From contig NZ_JANFCZ010000009.1 in NCBI RefSeq assembly GCF_024391045.1, positions 1-64,000 of the forward strand: a DNA stretch of 64,000 nt. Reading direction: 5' to 3'. The notes under the pieces are model-generated. The model ran no database searches. It saw only the letters and a program-made list of their open reading frames with translations, and was not told the origin of the DNA. Origin of the DNA: Pseudarthrobacter sulfonivorans (GTDB lineage Bacteria > Actinomycetota > Actinomycetes > Actinomycetales > Micrococcaceae). Shown one piece after another: positions 8,172-16,297 of the stretch; position 1 is the stretch's first letter, and every line of letters begins with the position of its first letter. The translations under genes and the position numbers were made by a program.

Positions 8172-9038
8172 ATGAAGCCCTCTGCACGCACTGCAACAGC
8201 CCATACGGCGAGTGACCTGAGCTGTGAAGTCTGCGGCCTGATGCCCGAACCCACCAAGACCCGACTGACCGTGGCCAACGTGGCCGTGATGCTCCCGATT
8301 GAACTGCTGGTCCATGCCCTGGTGGTGGAAACGCACCTGCCGTACGTGGCCAAGGTGCTTGTCCTCACCCTGACTGCCACGGTACTGGTCATCTGGGTGG
8401 CCGAACCCTCGGCCGCCAGGATCCTCCGCGGCTGGCTGCACGCGCCCGCGCTGCGGCACAGGAAGAAACTGGGCAGTGCACCGGCATTATGGCGGGCCCG
8501 CACGGTCCTGCAGGACCAGCCGGGTACGCTGCAGAAGGTCACGCGGGCGCTGTCCCGGCTGGAGACCAACATCCTCAGCATCCACGTCCACCCGGTCGCC
8601 AACGGAGTGCTGGACGAGTTTGTGCTGTCCGCGCCGGGAAACATCAGTGAGCGGCAACTGCTGGAGGCATTGGACGACGCCGGCGGCTCCCGTTCCCACG
8701 TGTGGCCCACCACCGCGCTGGCCCTGGCGGACGGCCAGACCAGGGCGCTCAGCCTCGCGGCGAGAGTGGCCGGCGCACCAGGGGAACTGCCGCTTGCAGT
8801 GGCGGAACTGCTGCACGCCCGGATCCTCACGAGGTCGGAGGCCGCCGTCGAAAATTACGACGCCGGTACGCGCCTGAAGATCCCCACCGCCTGGCACGGA
8901 CCGCTCACCTTTGTCCGGCCGGGGGAGCCGTTCACGCCCGCCGAATCAGCCCGTGCGCACCGGCTAGCCGAGCTCGCCGAGATCCTGGCCCACCGCCCGG
9001 CGCCGGTTTCCCCCCGAGAAGCCGGCTCACCCATGTAG
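8172..9038 (+). CDS. Membrane-anchored ACT-domain protein
   Basis: A 288-residue protein. After an N-terminal cytosolic stretch with a CEVCG pair (residues 19-23) there are two hydrophobic helices (about 37-80). An ACT-like domain follows, with WRARTVLQDQPGTLQKVTRALSRLETNILSIHVHPV around 113-147 and a second alpha/beta part. ACT domains bind amino acids or other small ligands and regulate enzymes or transport. The ATG at 8172 is the first start after the intergenic repeats, though a GGAG lies rather close (about 2 bases). Partner and ligand are unknown. The stop is immediately followed by a perfect 19-bp hairpin. Confidence 0.7.
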   Translation: MKPSARTATAHTASDLSCEVCGLMPEPTKTRLTVANVAVMLPIELLVHALVVETHLPYVAKVLVLTLTATVLVIWVAEPSAARILRGWLHAPALRHRKKLGSAPALWRARTVLQDQPGTLQKVTRALSRLETNILSIHVHPVANGVLDEFVLSAPGNISERQLLEALDDAGGSRSHVWPTTALALADGQTRALSLAARVAGAPGELPLAVAELLHARILTRSEAAVENYDAGTRLKIPTAWHGPLTFVRPGEPFTPAESARAHRLAELAEILAHRPAPVSPREAGSPM

Positions 9039-9087
9039 GTAGCAGCAGATGTCGTTCTCAGCCCTCAAAACGACATCTGCTGCTACC
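9038..9087. repeat. Perfect 19-bp palindrome between convergent genes
   Basis: The arms GGTAGCAGCAGATGTCGTT (9038-9056) and its exact complement (9069-9087) flank a 12-base loop, between the convergent ACT-domain and lipid-kinase genes. There is no T-run on either side, so it is not a textbook intrinsic terminator. It may act as a bidirectional terminator or mRNA 3'-end stabiliser. Similar long palindromes occur at 19.7, 44.7 and 51.0 kb. Confidence 0.8.
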
Positions 9088-9099
9088 CAGTTGGGCGGG

Positions 9100-10020
9100 T
9101 TACATCCGAATGGTGAGCGCCCCCGGGTCCATGGTCATCAGGACGTGCCTGCCTTCGCCGTCGTGATCGCCGTCGAGCTGGTAGTCGTCGTTGTGCTCCA
9201 GCGTGATCTCCACCGATTTCCCCTGGAAGTACTCCACCGCTGTGTCTTTGCCCCGGCCTTTGCCGATCATGCCGGCGATCACGGAGAGCCAGCCGAACTT
9301 GCCGTGGTGGGGCGCCAGTACCGCCACGTCCAGCAGGCCGTCGTCCATCTTGGCGTCGGGGAAGATTTCCAGGCCGCCCTGGACCTTGCCGCAGTTGCCC
9401 ACCATGACGCTGCGGATGCCGCGGTGCACCACCTCATTGCCGTCAACCGTGATGGTAGCCCTGACCGGCTTGCCGGGCAGGTTCCGGATCCCGGCGTCCA
9501 CGTAGGCCAGCCAGCCCACCTTGTCCTTGAGGTCCTCGTTGGTGTCGGCCATGATGGTGGCGTCGTAGCCCACCCCGGCCATGACCAGGAACAGCTGCTC
9601 CTTGTCCGGGTCCTTCCGGCGTGCGCGGACAACGTCGATCTTCCGCTCGGTTCCCGCCAGCGCGCCGGCCATGGCGCCGTCAAAGTCCGTGACGTCCATC
9701 CCCAAATTGCGGGCCAGGAGATTGCCCGTACCGAACGGCAGCAGCCCCATGGGCACGTCACCGCCGGCCAGCACCTCCGCCACGCACCGCACGGTGCCGT
9801 CGCCGCCGGCAGCAATCACGACGTCGGCCCCCTGCTTGAGTGCCTCCTTCGCCTGCCCGACACCCGGGTCGTCCTTGGTGGTCTCGAGCCAGATGGGCTC
9901 ACCCCAGCCGTTCTCCGAGCAGTGCTTGGCCGCGAGTGCCTTCACGTCAACCTCCACCGGCTTGGCGGGATTGATGATGATGGCCGGGCGCTTGAGGTCG
10001 TTGGAGTTGCTGGCAGTCAT
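9100..10020 (-). CDS. Diacylglycerol kinase-family lipid kinase
   Basis: A 306-residue cytosolic or peripheral-membrane enzyme of the DagK/YegS/sphingosine-kinase superfamily, which transfers phosphate from ATP to a lipid hydroxyl. Visible motifs are KPVEVDVKALAAKH near residue 20, the nucleotide-binding AAGGDGTVRCVAEVLAG at about 70-86, and the LPFGTGNLLARNLGM substrate motif at about 94-108. The C-terminal half is the beta-sandwich with VMVGNCGKVQGG. Length is typical. The exact lipid substrate is not predictable. It is divergent from nothing and lies 45 bp downstream of the same-strand pntB. Confidence 0.88.
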   Translation of the reverse strand: MTASNSNDLKRPAIIINPAKPVEVDVKALAAKHCSENGWGEPIWLETTKDDPGVGQAKEALKQGADVVIAAGGDGTVRCVAEVLAGGDVPMGLLPFGTGNLLARNLGMDVTDFDGAMAGALAGTERKIDVVRARRKDPDKEQLFLVMAGVGYDATIMADTNEDLKDKVGWLAYVDAGIRNLPGKPVRATITVDGNEVVHRGIRSVMVGNCGKVQGGLEIFPDAKMDDGLLDVAVLAPHHGKFGWLSVIAGMIGKGRGKDTAVEYFQGKSVEITLEHNDDYQLDGDHDGEGRHVLMTMDPGALTIRM

Positions 10021-10065
10021 GGTGTCCTTCGGTGAAGTTGAATATGCCTGTAGAAAGGCTACTTG

Positions 10066-11439
10066 CTACAGGGCTTTGACGGCGCCCAGCACCTTGGCTA
10101 ACGAATCCTTGGCGTCGCCAAAAAGCAGGGACGTCTGCGGCTCGTACAGCAGCTCATTCTCAATCCCCGCGAAACCGGGCCGCATGGAGCGTTTCAGGAA
10201 GATCACCTGGCGCGCCTCGGCCACCTCCAGGATGGGCATGCCGTAGATCGGCGAGCCGGAGGACGTCTTCGCGGCCGGGTTCACCACGTCGTTGGCGCCC
10301 ACCACCAGCGCAACATCAGCCGTCCGGAATTCGGAGTTGATCTCGCCCATTTCCTTCAGCGACTCGTACGGCACGTTGGCCTCGGCCAGGAGCACGTTCA
10401 TGTGCCCGGGCATCCGGCCCGCCACGGGGTGGATGGCAAAGTCCACGTCGATGCCGCGCGCCTCCAGGGCCAGCGCCAGTTCCGCGGCGGTGTGCTGGCC
10501 CTGCGCCACGGCCAGCCCGTAGCCCGGCACAATGATCACCCGCTGCGCGTAGCCCAGCAGGACCGCGACGTCCTCGGCGCTGGAGGACCTGACCGGACGT
10601 TCGCTCACGGCGGTGGATCCCGCCGTCGAGCCTCCCTTGAAGGCGCCGAACAGGATGCCGGCAACGCTGCGGCCCATCGCCGCGGCCATGGCCCGGGTCA
10701 GGATGGTGCCGGAAGCGCCCACAAGGGTTCCCGCCACGACCAGCAGCACGTTGCCCAGCACCACGCCGGACGCCGCCACCGCGAGGCCGGTGAAGGCGTT
10801 CAGGAGCGAGATGACGATGGGCACGTCGGCCCCGCCCACCGGAAGCACCAGCAGCGCACCAGCGGCGAGACCCAGCACCATGAGGAGCACCGCGAGTGCC
10901 AGCGAACCCGTCAGGATCACGGCAATGGCGGCGCCCACCGCCGCGAGCAGCACTGCCGCCATCACCACGGGGAGTCCGGGGAACAGCACCGGACGGGTGG
11001 TCATCAGTTCCTGGAGTTTGGCGAACGTCAGGCCCGATCCGGCGAAGGAAACCGCCCCCACCAGGAGCGTGAAAACGATCGCGAGCCGCACCCAGGGGTC
11101 CTCGGTGTGGCCGAGTTCCAGCAGGGCGACGAGCGCCGCAGCGCCGCCACCGACGCCGTTGAACAGGGCAACCAGCTGGGGCATCTGGGTCATCTTCACC
11201 CGCCGGGCCACCGGGGCCGCCACCGCCGTCCCCACTGCCATGGCGCCGATGATCCAGGGGATGTTCTCCAGCCGGGCCGACAGGAAAACCGTGACGACGG
11301 CGAGCAACGCACCGAAGGCCCCGATCAGGTTGCCGCGGCGGGCCGTCCGGGGAGAGCTGAGGCCACGGAGGGCGAGGATGAAAAACACCGCGGCGGCGAG
11401 GTACAGCAGGGAGGTCCAGACGGGGTCCAGGAGGCTCAC
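10066..11439 (-). CDS. pntB: NAD(P) transhydrogenase subunit beta
   Basis: A 457-residue integral membrane protein. The first about 270 residues form multiple transmembrane helices (domain II). The C-terminal soluble domain III binds NADP(H), with IVPGYGLAVAQGQHTAAEL and the VVGANDVVNPAAKTSSGSPIYGMP segment. The enzyme couples proton translocation to hydride transfer from NADH to NADP+, which would supply NADPH for hydroxylases and biosynthesis. The start overlaps the pntAB stop by 4 bases. It is the third gene of the pntAA-pntAB-pntB operon. Confidence 0.95.
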   Translation of the reverse strand: MSLLDPVWTSLLYLAAAVFFILALRGLSSPRTARRGNLIGAFGALLAVVTVFLSARLENIPWIIGAMAVGTAVAAPVARRVKMTQMPQLVALFNGVGGGAAALVALLELGHTEDPWVRLAIVFTLLVGAVSFAGSGLTFAKLQELMTTRPVLFPGLPVVMAAVLLAAVGAAIAVILTGSLALAVLLMVLGLAAGALLVLPVGGADVPIVISLLNAFTGLAVAASGVVLGNVLLVVAGTLVGASGTILTRAMAAAMGRSVAGILFGAFKGGSTAGSTAVSERPVRSSSAEDVAVLLGYAQRVIIVPGYGLAVAQGQHTAAELALALEARGIDVDFAIHPVAGRMPGHMNVLLAEANVPYESLKEMGEINSEFRTADVALVVGANDVVNPAAKTSSGSPIYGMPILEVAEARQVIFLKRSMRPGFAGIENELLYEPQTSLLFGDAKDSLAKVLGAVKAL

Positions 11440-11771
11440 TTTCCGTCCTCCCCGGCTGCAGGCCCGGTACCCTGCACGTCAGCGCGGACGGGTTCCTTGC
11501 GCCCACGGAACATGTGCAGCATCCGGTCGGTGACCACAAACCCGCCCACCAGGTTGGCAGTGGCCAGCACCACAGCGAGCAGCGCCACCGCCAGGATGCC
11601 CGGGTCCGCTGCCTGGCCGGCCACGATCACGGCACCCACCAGGATGATGCCGTGGATGGCATTGGCTCCGGACATGAGGGGCGTGTGCAGGGTGCTGGAA
11701 ACCTTCGAAACCACCTCGAAGCCCACAAACACCGCCAGCACGGTCACGGTCAGCAGGCTCATGCCATCCAT
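11436..11771 (-). CDS. pntAB: NAD(P) transhydrogenase subunit alpha, membrane part
   Basis: A 111-residue protein with three hydrophobic helices (LLTVTVLAVFVGFEVVSKV, IHGIILVGAVIVAG, and LAVALLAVVLATANLVGGFVVTDRML), ending in a hydrophilic tail. It corresponds to the C-terminal membrane portion of PntA in enzymes where alpha is split in two, as is usual in actinobacteria and Rhodospirillum. The ATG touches the pntAA stop and the end overlaps pntB by 4 bases, so translation of all three is coupled. Confidence 0.93.
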   Translation of the reverse strand: MDGMSLLTVTVLAVFVGFEVVSKVSSTLHTPLMSGANAIHGIILVGAVIVAGQAADPGILAVALLAVVLATANLVGGFVVTDRMLHMFRGRKEPVRADVQGTGPAAGEDGK

Positions 11772-12934
11772 CAGCTTCCCCCCTCGTTCTGCAGGGCCCC
11801 CGCCAGGGCTTCGGCGGTGGGCAGGTGCCGCACGGCGCCGTCGTGGGTGAGGCAGGCGCCGGAGATCACGTCGTCACCGAAGTCGGGAGCCACGGTGCCG
11901 TCCCGGGTCATGAGACCGAGCAGGTTGGCAATGTTCTTGGCGTAGAGCCTGGAGGCGTCCGAGGCCATCGCGGACGGCGCGTCCTTCAGCCCCACGAGCG
12001 TGACGTGGCCTTGGCCGTCGGCGGTGGGCACCAGGATGTCCTCGCCGGGCACCGAGCCCTCCACGTTGCCGCCGGACTCTGCAGCGAGGTCGACGACGAC
12101 GGAACCGGGGCGCATGCCCTGCACCATCCCGCGGCTCACCAGGAGCGGGGCGCGCCGGCCGGGGACTGCCGCCGTCGTAATCAGGACATCCGCCTGGGCG
12201 ACGTGCGGGGCGAGGAGTTCGCGCTGGAGGGCGCCGCGGTCCGCGCTGAGTTCGCGCGCATAGCCGCCGGACGCCTCGGCGGTTTCCAGGTCCAGTTTGA
12301 TGAAGGTTCCGCCCATGGATGCCACTTCGTCGGCTGACGCGGGCCGGATGTCGTTGGCGGACACGCGCGCGCCGAGCCGCTTGGCGGTACCGATGGCCTG
12401 CAGCCCCGCGACTCCGGCGCCGAGCACCAGCACGCGCGCCGGCGGGACAGTCCCGGCGGCCGTCATGTAGAGCGGGAAGAACCGGGGGAACCGGATGGCG
12501 GCCTCCAGCACGCACCGGTACCCGGCCACCAGCGCCTGGGAGCTGAGGGCGTCCATGGACTGGGCGCGGGAGATGCGGGGCACCAACTCCAGGGCGAAGG
12601 AGGTGACGCCGGCCTCCGCGAGAGCCTGCACAGTTGCCAGCTCGGACGACGGCGAGGCCAGGCCCACGGTGACGGCGCCCCGTTTCAGGGCCTTCGCCGT
12701 CGCCGGTTCCAACGGACGGACGTGGGCGAGGATATCCAACTCGGCGGGATCGAGGGCCTGGCGGACGCACGCCCCCGCCAGGACGTACTCGTGGTCTGAG
12801 TGATCGGCGGCGGCACCCGCGCCCGCTTCGATCAGGACGTCGAGGCCCAGCCCCGTCAGTTGCTTGACCGTTTCCGGTGTGGCGGCAACACGGCGCTCAC
12901 CCTCATGCCGTTCCCGCGGTATGCCCAGTATCAA
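11771..12934 (-). CDS. pntAA: NAD(P) transhydrogenase subunit alpha, NAD-binding part
   Basis: A 387-residue soluble domain I of the proton-translocating transhydrogenase, related to alanine dehydrogenase. The start MILGIPRERHEGERRVAATPETV is family-typical. The dinucleotide fold is VLVLGAGVAGLQAIGTAKRLGARVSANDIRP (about residues 167-198), and the mobile-loop region appears as VDLAAESGGNVEGSVPGE. It binds NAD(H) and docks on the membrane part encoded by the two following genes. It is the first gene of the operon. The 35-bp gap to the upstream IclR gene holds no clear promoter. Confidence 0.95.
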   Translation of the reverse strand: MILGIPRERHEGERRVAATPETVKQLTGLGLDVLIEAGAGAAADHSDHEYVLAGACVRQALDPAELDILAHVRPLEPATAKALKRGAVTVGLASPSSELATVQALAEAGVTSFALELVPRISRAQSMDALSSQALVAGYRCVLEAAIRFPRFFPLYMTAAGTVPPARVLVLGAGVAGLQAIGTAKRLGARVSANDIRPASADEVASMGGTFIKLDLETAEASGGYARELSADRGALQRELLAPHVAQADVLITTAAVPGRRAPLLVSRGMVQGMRPGSVVVDLAAESGGNVEGSVPGEDILVPTADGQGHVTLVGLKDAPSAMASDASRLYAKNIANLLGLMTRDGTVAPDFGDDVISGACLTHDGAVRHLPTAEALAGALQNEGGS

Positions 12935-12969
12935 CCGCCAGCTCCCTTACGGACGTAGTTGGCTAGATT

Positions 12970-13785
12970 CTATGCCCCCGCGACCCGGGCGAAGGCAGCA
13001 TGCGGTCCGGCGTAGTCCAGGGCTATCTTTGCGGCAGTCTCCTGAAGCAGGGGAATGACCGTCTTTTCGATGGTTTCCGCGGAGGCCCGGTGCGTCTGCA
13101 GCGAGACGTTGACGGCCGCAACCACCTCGTTTCCACGCCACACCGGAACGGCCACGCCACGCAGCCCGTCCTCCAGCTCTTCGGCCACCATGGACCATCC
13201 CCGCGTCCGCGCCGAGTCCACCTCGCTCCGGAGCTCATCCCGGCTGCCGATGGAACGTCCGGTAAAACGCTGGAAATGAACTGAATCGAGGTACATCTGC
13301 AGCTTCTTTTCGGGAAGCCCGGCGAGCAGGACCCTGCCCATGGAGGTTGCCCACGCCGGGAAGCGGGTGCCCACCGTGATCGAAACACTGAGCAGCCTCG
13401 GGGACGGAACGCACGCGACGTACACCACGTCGGCGCCGTCAAGGATGCACAGGGACGTTGTCTCATTCAAACTCTCGGCAAGGGACTTCAGGTGCGGCTC
13501 GGCCACGTTGGGAAGGGCCATGCCCGCAAGGAAGGAACGGCCAATGTCCAGCGAGCGGGCGGTCAATTCGAAGCTCGCGCCCTCAGCCCGGAGGTAGCCC
13601 AGATCCGCCAGCGTCATGAGGAAGCGCCGCGCCGAAGCCCTGGTCATGTCCGTCCGTGCCGCAATCTGGGAGACGGTCAACCGCGGATGCTCAGGACTGA
13701 AAGCCAGCAGCACGTCAAAGGCCTTTTCAACCGACTTCACAAAGTAGGCTGGCTGCTCCTCCATTGAACTGCTGTTCCTCTCCAT
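12970..13785 (-). CDS. IclR-family regulator (PcaR/PobR subgroup)
   Basis: A protein of about 271 residues with the N-terminal pattern YFVKSVEKAFDVLLAF and a winged HTH (LTVSQIAARTDMTRASARRFLMTLADLGYL), then the effector domain with SVSITVGTRFPAWATSMGRVLLAGLP. The pattern is close to that of the regulator at 16298-17110, and both belong to the PcaR/PcaU/PobR branch. I used the ATG at 13785; the ATG at 13764 has a better upstream GGAGAGG and may be the true start. It sits between pnt and a shikimate dehydrogenase paralogue on the same strand, so it may control the shikimate/transporter pair. Confidence 0.87.
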   Translation of the reverse strand: MERNSSSMEEQPAYFVKSVEKAFDVLLAFSPEHPRLTVSQIAARTDMTRASARRFLMTLADLGYLRAEGASFELTARSLDIGRSFLAGMALPNVAEPHLKSLAESLNETTSLCILDGADVVYVACVPSPRLLSVSITVGTRFPAWATSMGRVLLAGLPEKKLQMYLDSVHFQRFTGRSIGSRDELRSEVDSARTRGWSMVAEELEDGLRGVAVPVWRGNEVVAAVNVSLQTHRASAETIEKTVIPLLQETAAKIALDYAGPHAAFARVAGA

Positions 13786-13884
13786 ATGGCCGCCCGCGCG
13801 GTGCTGCCGGGGTAGGGCCTGATCCGATCTTATAGGCAGGCTGTCCGCGCCGGCCGCTGAAACCGGCACCCTCCCGCTTGATGC

Positions 13885-14721
13885 TTAGTGCCTGGATTTC
13901 AGCCCATCGAGGGATTCCGCCAGTAACGAGTCGGCCGCCCCGTCGAGGCCCAGGAGCGGGACCATGGCCACGGCCTGTTCCCGCAGATGGTCCCACCCGT
14001 CAACGCAGGTGGCGCCGGCTTCCCGGGCCTTGGCAATGCTGGCCGTGACATGGCCGGCGTAGACGAAGTCGTACACCAGGGCATCGGCGGCGACCGGTCC
14101 GTCGCCCCAGGCCGGCCCGTCTGAAATGCCTTTGCCGATGGGCGTGGCATTGACAATCAGGGACGCCTCGGAAGCCAGGTCCTGCGCCTGCTGCCACGTG
14201 ACGGCTTGCGCGTCGATGCCGAGGTCAAGGGCAAGGTGCAGCAAATCTCCGGAAGCGTTCGGATCCCGGTCAGTAATGGATACCTTGCCCACGTTTCGGT
14301 CCAGCGCGATCAACGCGGCCCGGGCTGCTCCCCCGGCTCCGAGGAGGAGCGCGTGCCGTTGATACCGGTTGCCCAGGAGGACAGCCGCAGCGGTGATGTC
14401 CGTGTTGTGGCCATGCAGCCTGCGTCCCTGCCGGACCAGCAGGTTGCAGGCACCGCTGAGCTGCACTGCATCGGTTGAGCTGTCTGCCGTCCCGGCCGCC
14501 CATTGCTTGTGCGGCATGGTGACGTTGGCCGCCACGACGTCACGGTCCAGCAAGCGGCCCCGGACGCGCGTCATGGCCTGCTCCGCGGGCACGTCCCACG
14601 CCTCGTACGTCCAGCTGCTGCCCAACTGTTCCAGGAGGGGATTCCAGAGCCCCGGCGACATTGCCTGCGAAGCGGCGGAGCCAATGAGGAATAAGCGGGA
14701 GTCCGCCGTTGCGTCTTCCAT
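13885..14721 (-). CDS. aroE: Shikimate dehydrogenase paralogue
   Basis: A 278-residue NAD(P)-dependent enzyme interconverting 3-dehydroshikimate and shikimate. The substrate domain shows SAASQAMSPGLWNP and the catalytic-lysine motif ANVTMPHKQW; GHNTDITAA follows. The nucleotide fold is LLLGAGGAARAALIAL, with ITDRD at the end of the second strand. The ATG at 14721 is chosen for AGGAAGG 5 bases upstream; a more distal ATG at 14760 lacks this. It is divergent from an MHS transporter and next to an IclR gene, which suggests a catabolic rather than biosynthetic role. It is one of two such genes here. Confidence 0.88.
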   Translation of the reverse strand: MEDATADSRLFLIGSAASQAMSPGLWNPLLEQLGSSWTYEAWDVPAEQAMTRVRGRLLDRDVVAANVTMPHKQWAAGTADSSTDAVQLSGACNLLVRQGRRLHGHNTDITAAAVLLGNRYQRHALLLGAGGAARAALIALDRNVGKVSITDRDPNASGDLLHLALDLGIDAQAVTWQQAQDLASEASLIVNATPIGKGISDGPAWGDGPVAADALVYDFVYAGHVTASIAKAREAGATCVDGWDHLREQAVAMVPLLGLDGAADSLLAESLDGLKSRH

Positions 14722-14817
14722 GTCAACCTTCCTGAGGGCCGCGCCGGTCAGCTCTCGCATGCCTCTTTTGGCGCGGGCGTTGTGATATGACTCACCACCC
14801 AGTATGCTCTAATAAAT

Positions 14818-14845
14818 CGCATTCCGCACACATGTACGGTATGCG
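14818..14845. promoter_or_regulatory. Imperfect palindrome in aroE/MHS divergent region
   Basis: Two 13-base arms, CGCATTCCGCACA at 14818-14830 and TGTACGGTATGCG at 14833-14845, are complementary at 11 of 13 positions and separated by 2 bases. The site lies about half way between the two divergent starts (14721 and 14899). It is the natural place for an operator controlling both genes, probably for one of the neighbouring IclR proteins. Confidence 0.5.
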
Positions 14846-14898
14846 CACACAATCCGACAAAACAAACCACAGCCTTCAGCGTGGAAGGAAGCAGCGGA

Positions 14899-16236
14899 AT
14901 GACAAACATCGCAGCGGGGTCCCAGACCCAGACGCCGGCACAGGTAGAGCGCCAACTGAAGCGCGCGAAGAAAGCAGCCCTGGCCGCCTTCCTCGGCGGC
15001 GCCCTTGAGTATTACGACTTCTTTATCTACGCCACGGCCGCCTCCCTGGTCTTCTCGAAGATCTTCTTCCCCTCCGGCGATCCGACCATCGCGTTGCTGG
15101 CGTCCTTCGCGACATTCGGAGTGGCCTACGTCGCCAGGCCATTCGGCGCAGTGGTGTTCGGCCACCTGGGCGACAGGATCGGGCGCAAAAACACCCTGGT
15201 CCTGACGCTGGTCCTCATGGGCAGCGCAACGTTCCTGATCGGCGCCCTGCCGGACTTCAATACCGCCGGGTACTGGGCCCCCGCCCTGCTGGTCCTCCTG
15301 CGGCTCATGCAGGGCCTCTCCGCCGGCGCCGAAACAGCCGGGGCGTCGGCGCTCTCCACCGAGGAAGCACCGGAGGGCCGGCGCGGTTTCTTTGCCAGCT
15401 TTGCCATGAGCGGCATCGCCGCCGGCATCGTGCTGGCCTCCCTCGCCTTCCTGCCCGTGGCCGCCATGAGCGAGGCAGACCGCCTCGCCTGGGGCTGGCG
15501 GATCCCGTTCTGGCTTTCCATCGTTGTGCTGATCGTCGCCTACCTGGTCCGGCGTTCACTGGAAGAACCCGAAGTCTTCGAGGAAAAGCACGACCACGGC
15601 GAACTCGTTAAACTCCCCTTCGCGCAGATGTTCAGGACCCACCCGGCCCAGTTCTTCCAGGTGGCCCTGATGTCCTTCGAAACCGTCACCAACACGTTTA
15701 TGCAGTCCTTCGGGCTGGCCTACGCCGTGTCCGTTGGCGTGCCGGCGTCCACCATGCTCTGGGTCAGCATCGTGGGCAACGTGATCGCCATCGTCTCCCA
15801 GCCGCTCTTTGCCCTGCTGTCGGACAAGTTCGGCCGGCGCCCGGTCTTCATCGCCGGTGTCCTGGGCTCAGGCATCATGATCTTTGTGTACTTCTCGGTG
15901 ATCTCCACGGGCAACATCCCGATGATCTTCCTGGCCAGCACCCTGATCACCGCGGGTACCTATGCAATGTCCAACGCGATCTACCCCGCCTGGTTCGCCG
16001 AACTCTTCAACGTCAAGGTCCGCTACCCGGGAATGGCCATCGGCCTGCAGATCGGCATTCTCTGCGCCGGCTTCACCCCGCTGCTGGGCACCGCCCTCGT
16101 GGGAGCTGAAAAGGCCAACTGGGGACCGGCGGCCTGGATCGTTGCCGCATCCTCAATCCTCGCCGTCGCCGGCGCACTCTGGGCCCGCGAAACCAATAAA
16201 ACCCCGCTGCGTGAGCTGGGCAATCCCATCAAGTAG
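14899..16236 (+). CDS. MHS-family MFS transporter (shikimate/quinate type)
   Basis: A 445-residue 12-helix symporter of the metabolite:H+ symporter family (ShiA/KgtP/ProP-like). Family marks are LGGALEYYDFFIYATAA in helix 1, GHLGDRIGRKNTLV between helices 2 and 3, and LMQGLSAGAETAGAS. The ATG at 14899 follows GGAAGGAAG with 8-base spacing; a GTG at 14881 is less likely. Being divergent from a shikimate dehydrogenase and next to the quinate/protocatechuate operon, it probably imports shikimate, quinate or dehydroshikimate. It ends at a bidirectional terminator shared with the convergent pcaR-type gene. Confidence 0.88.
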   Translation: MTNIAAGSQTQTPAQVERQLKRAKKAALAAFLGGALEYYDFFIYATAASLVFSKIFFPSGDPTIALLASFATFGVAYVARPFGAVVFGHLGDRIGRKNTLVLTLVLMGSATFLIGALPDFNTAGYWAPALLVLLRLMQGLSAGAETAGASALSTEEAPEGRRGFFASFAMSGIAAGIVLASLAFLPVAAMSEADRLAWGWRIPFWLSIVVLIVAYLVRRSLEEPEVFEEKHDHGELVKLPFAQMFRTHPAQFFQVALMSFETVTNTFMQSFGLAYAVSVGVPASTMLWVSIVGNVIAIVSQPLFALLSDKFGRRPVFIAGVLGSGIMIFVYFSVISTGNIPMIFLASTLITAGTYAMSNAIYPAWFAELFNVKVRYPGMAIGLQIGILCAGFTPLLGTALVGAEKANWGPAAWIVAASSILAVAGALWARETNKTPLRELGNPIK

Positions 16237-16258
16237 CCGCAACGCTGCCAAAAGAAAA

Positions 16259-16287
16259 GGACGACGGCGGGAATCCCGCCGTCGTCC
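16259..16287. terminator. Bidirectional intrinsic terminator
   Basis: A perfect 13-bp stem (GGACGACGGCGGG at 16259-16271, complement at 16275-16287) with an AAT loop. On the minus strand it is followed by TTTTCTTTT, and on the plus strand by a weaker T-rich tail. It separates the convergent MHS transporter gene and the 10.6-kb catabolic operon that ends with the IclR gene at 16298. Confidence 0.9.
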
Positions 16288-16297
16288 TCTGTTGCTT

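Noticed and set aside
10402..11850. Long plus-strand ORF (482 codons) across pntB/pntAB
   Set aside because: It is antisense to a well-supported operon, with a His/Arg/Gln-rich product lacking any domain.
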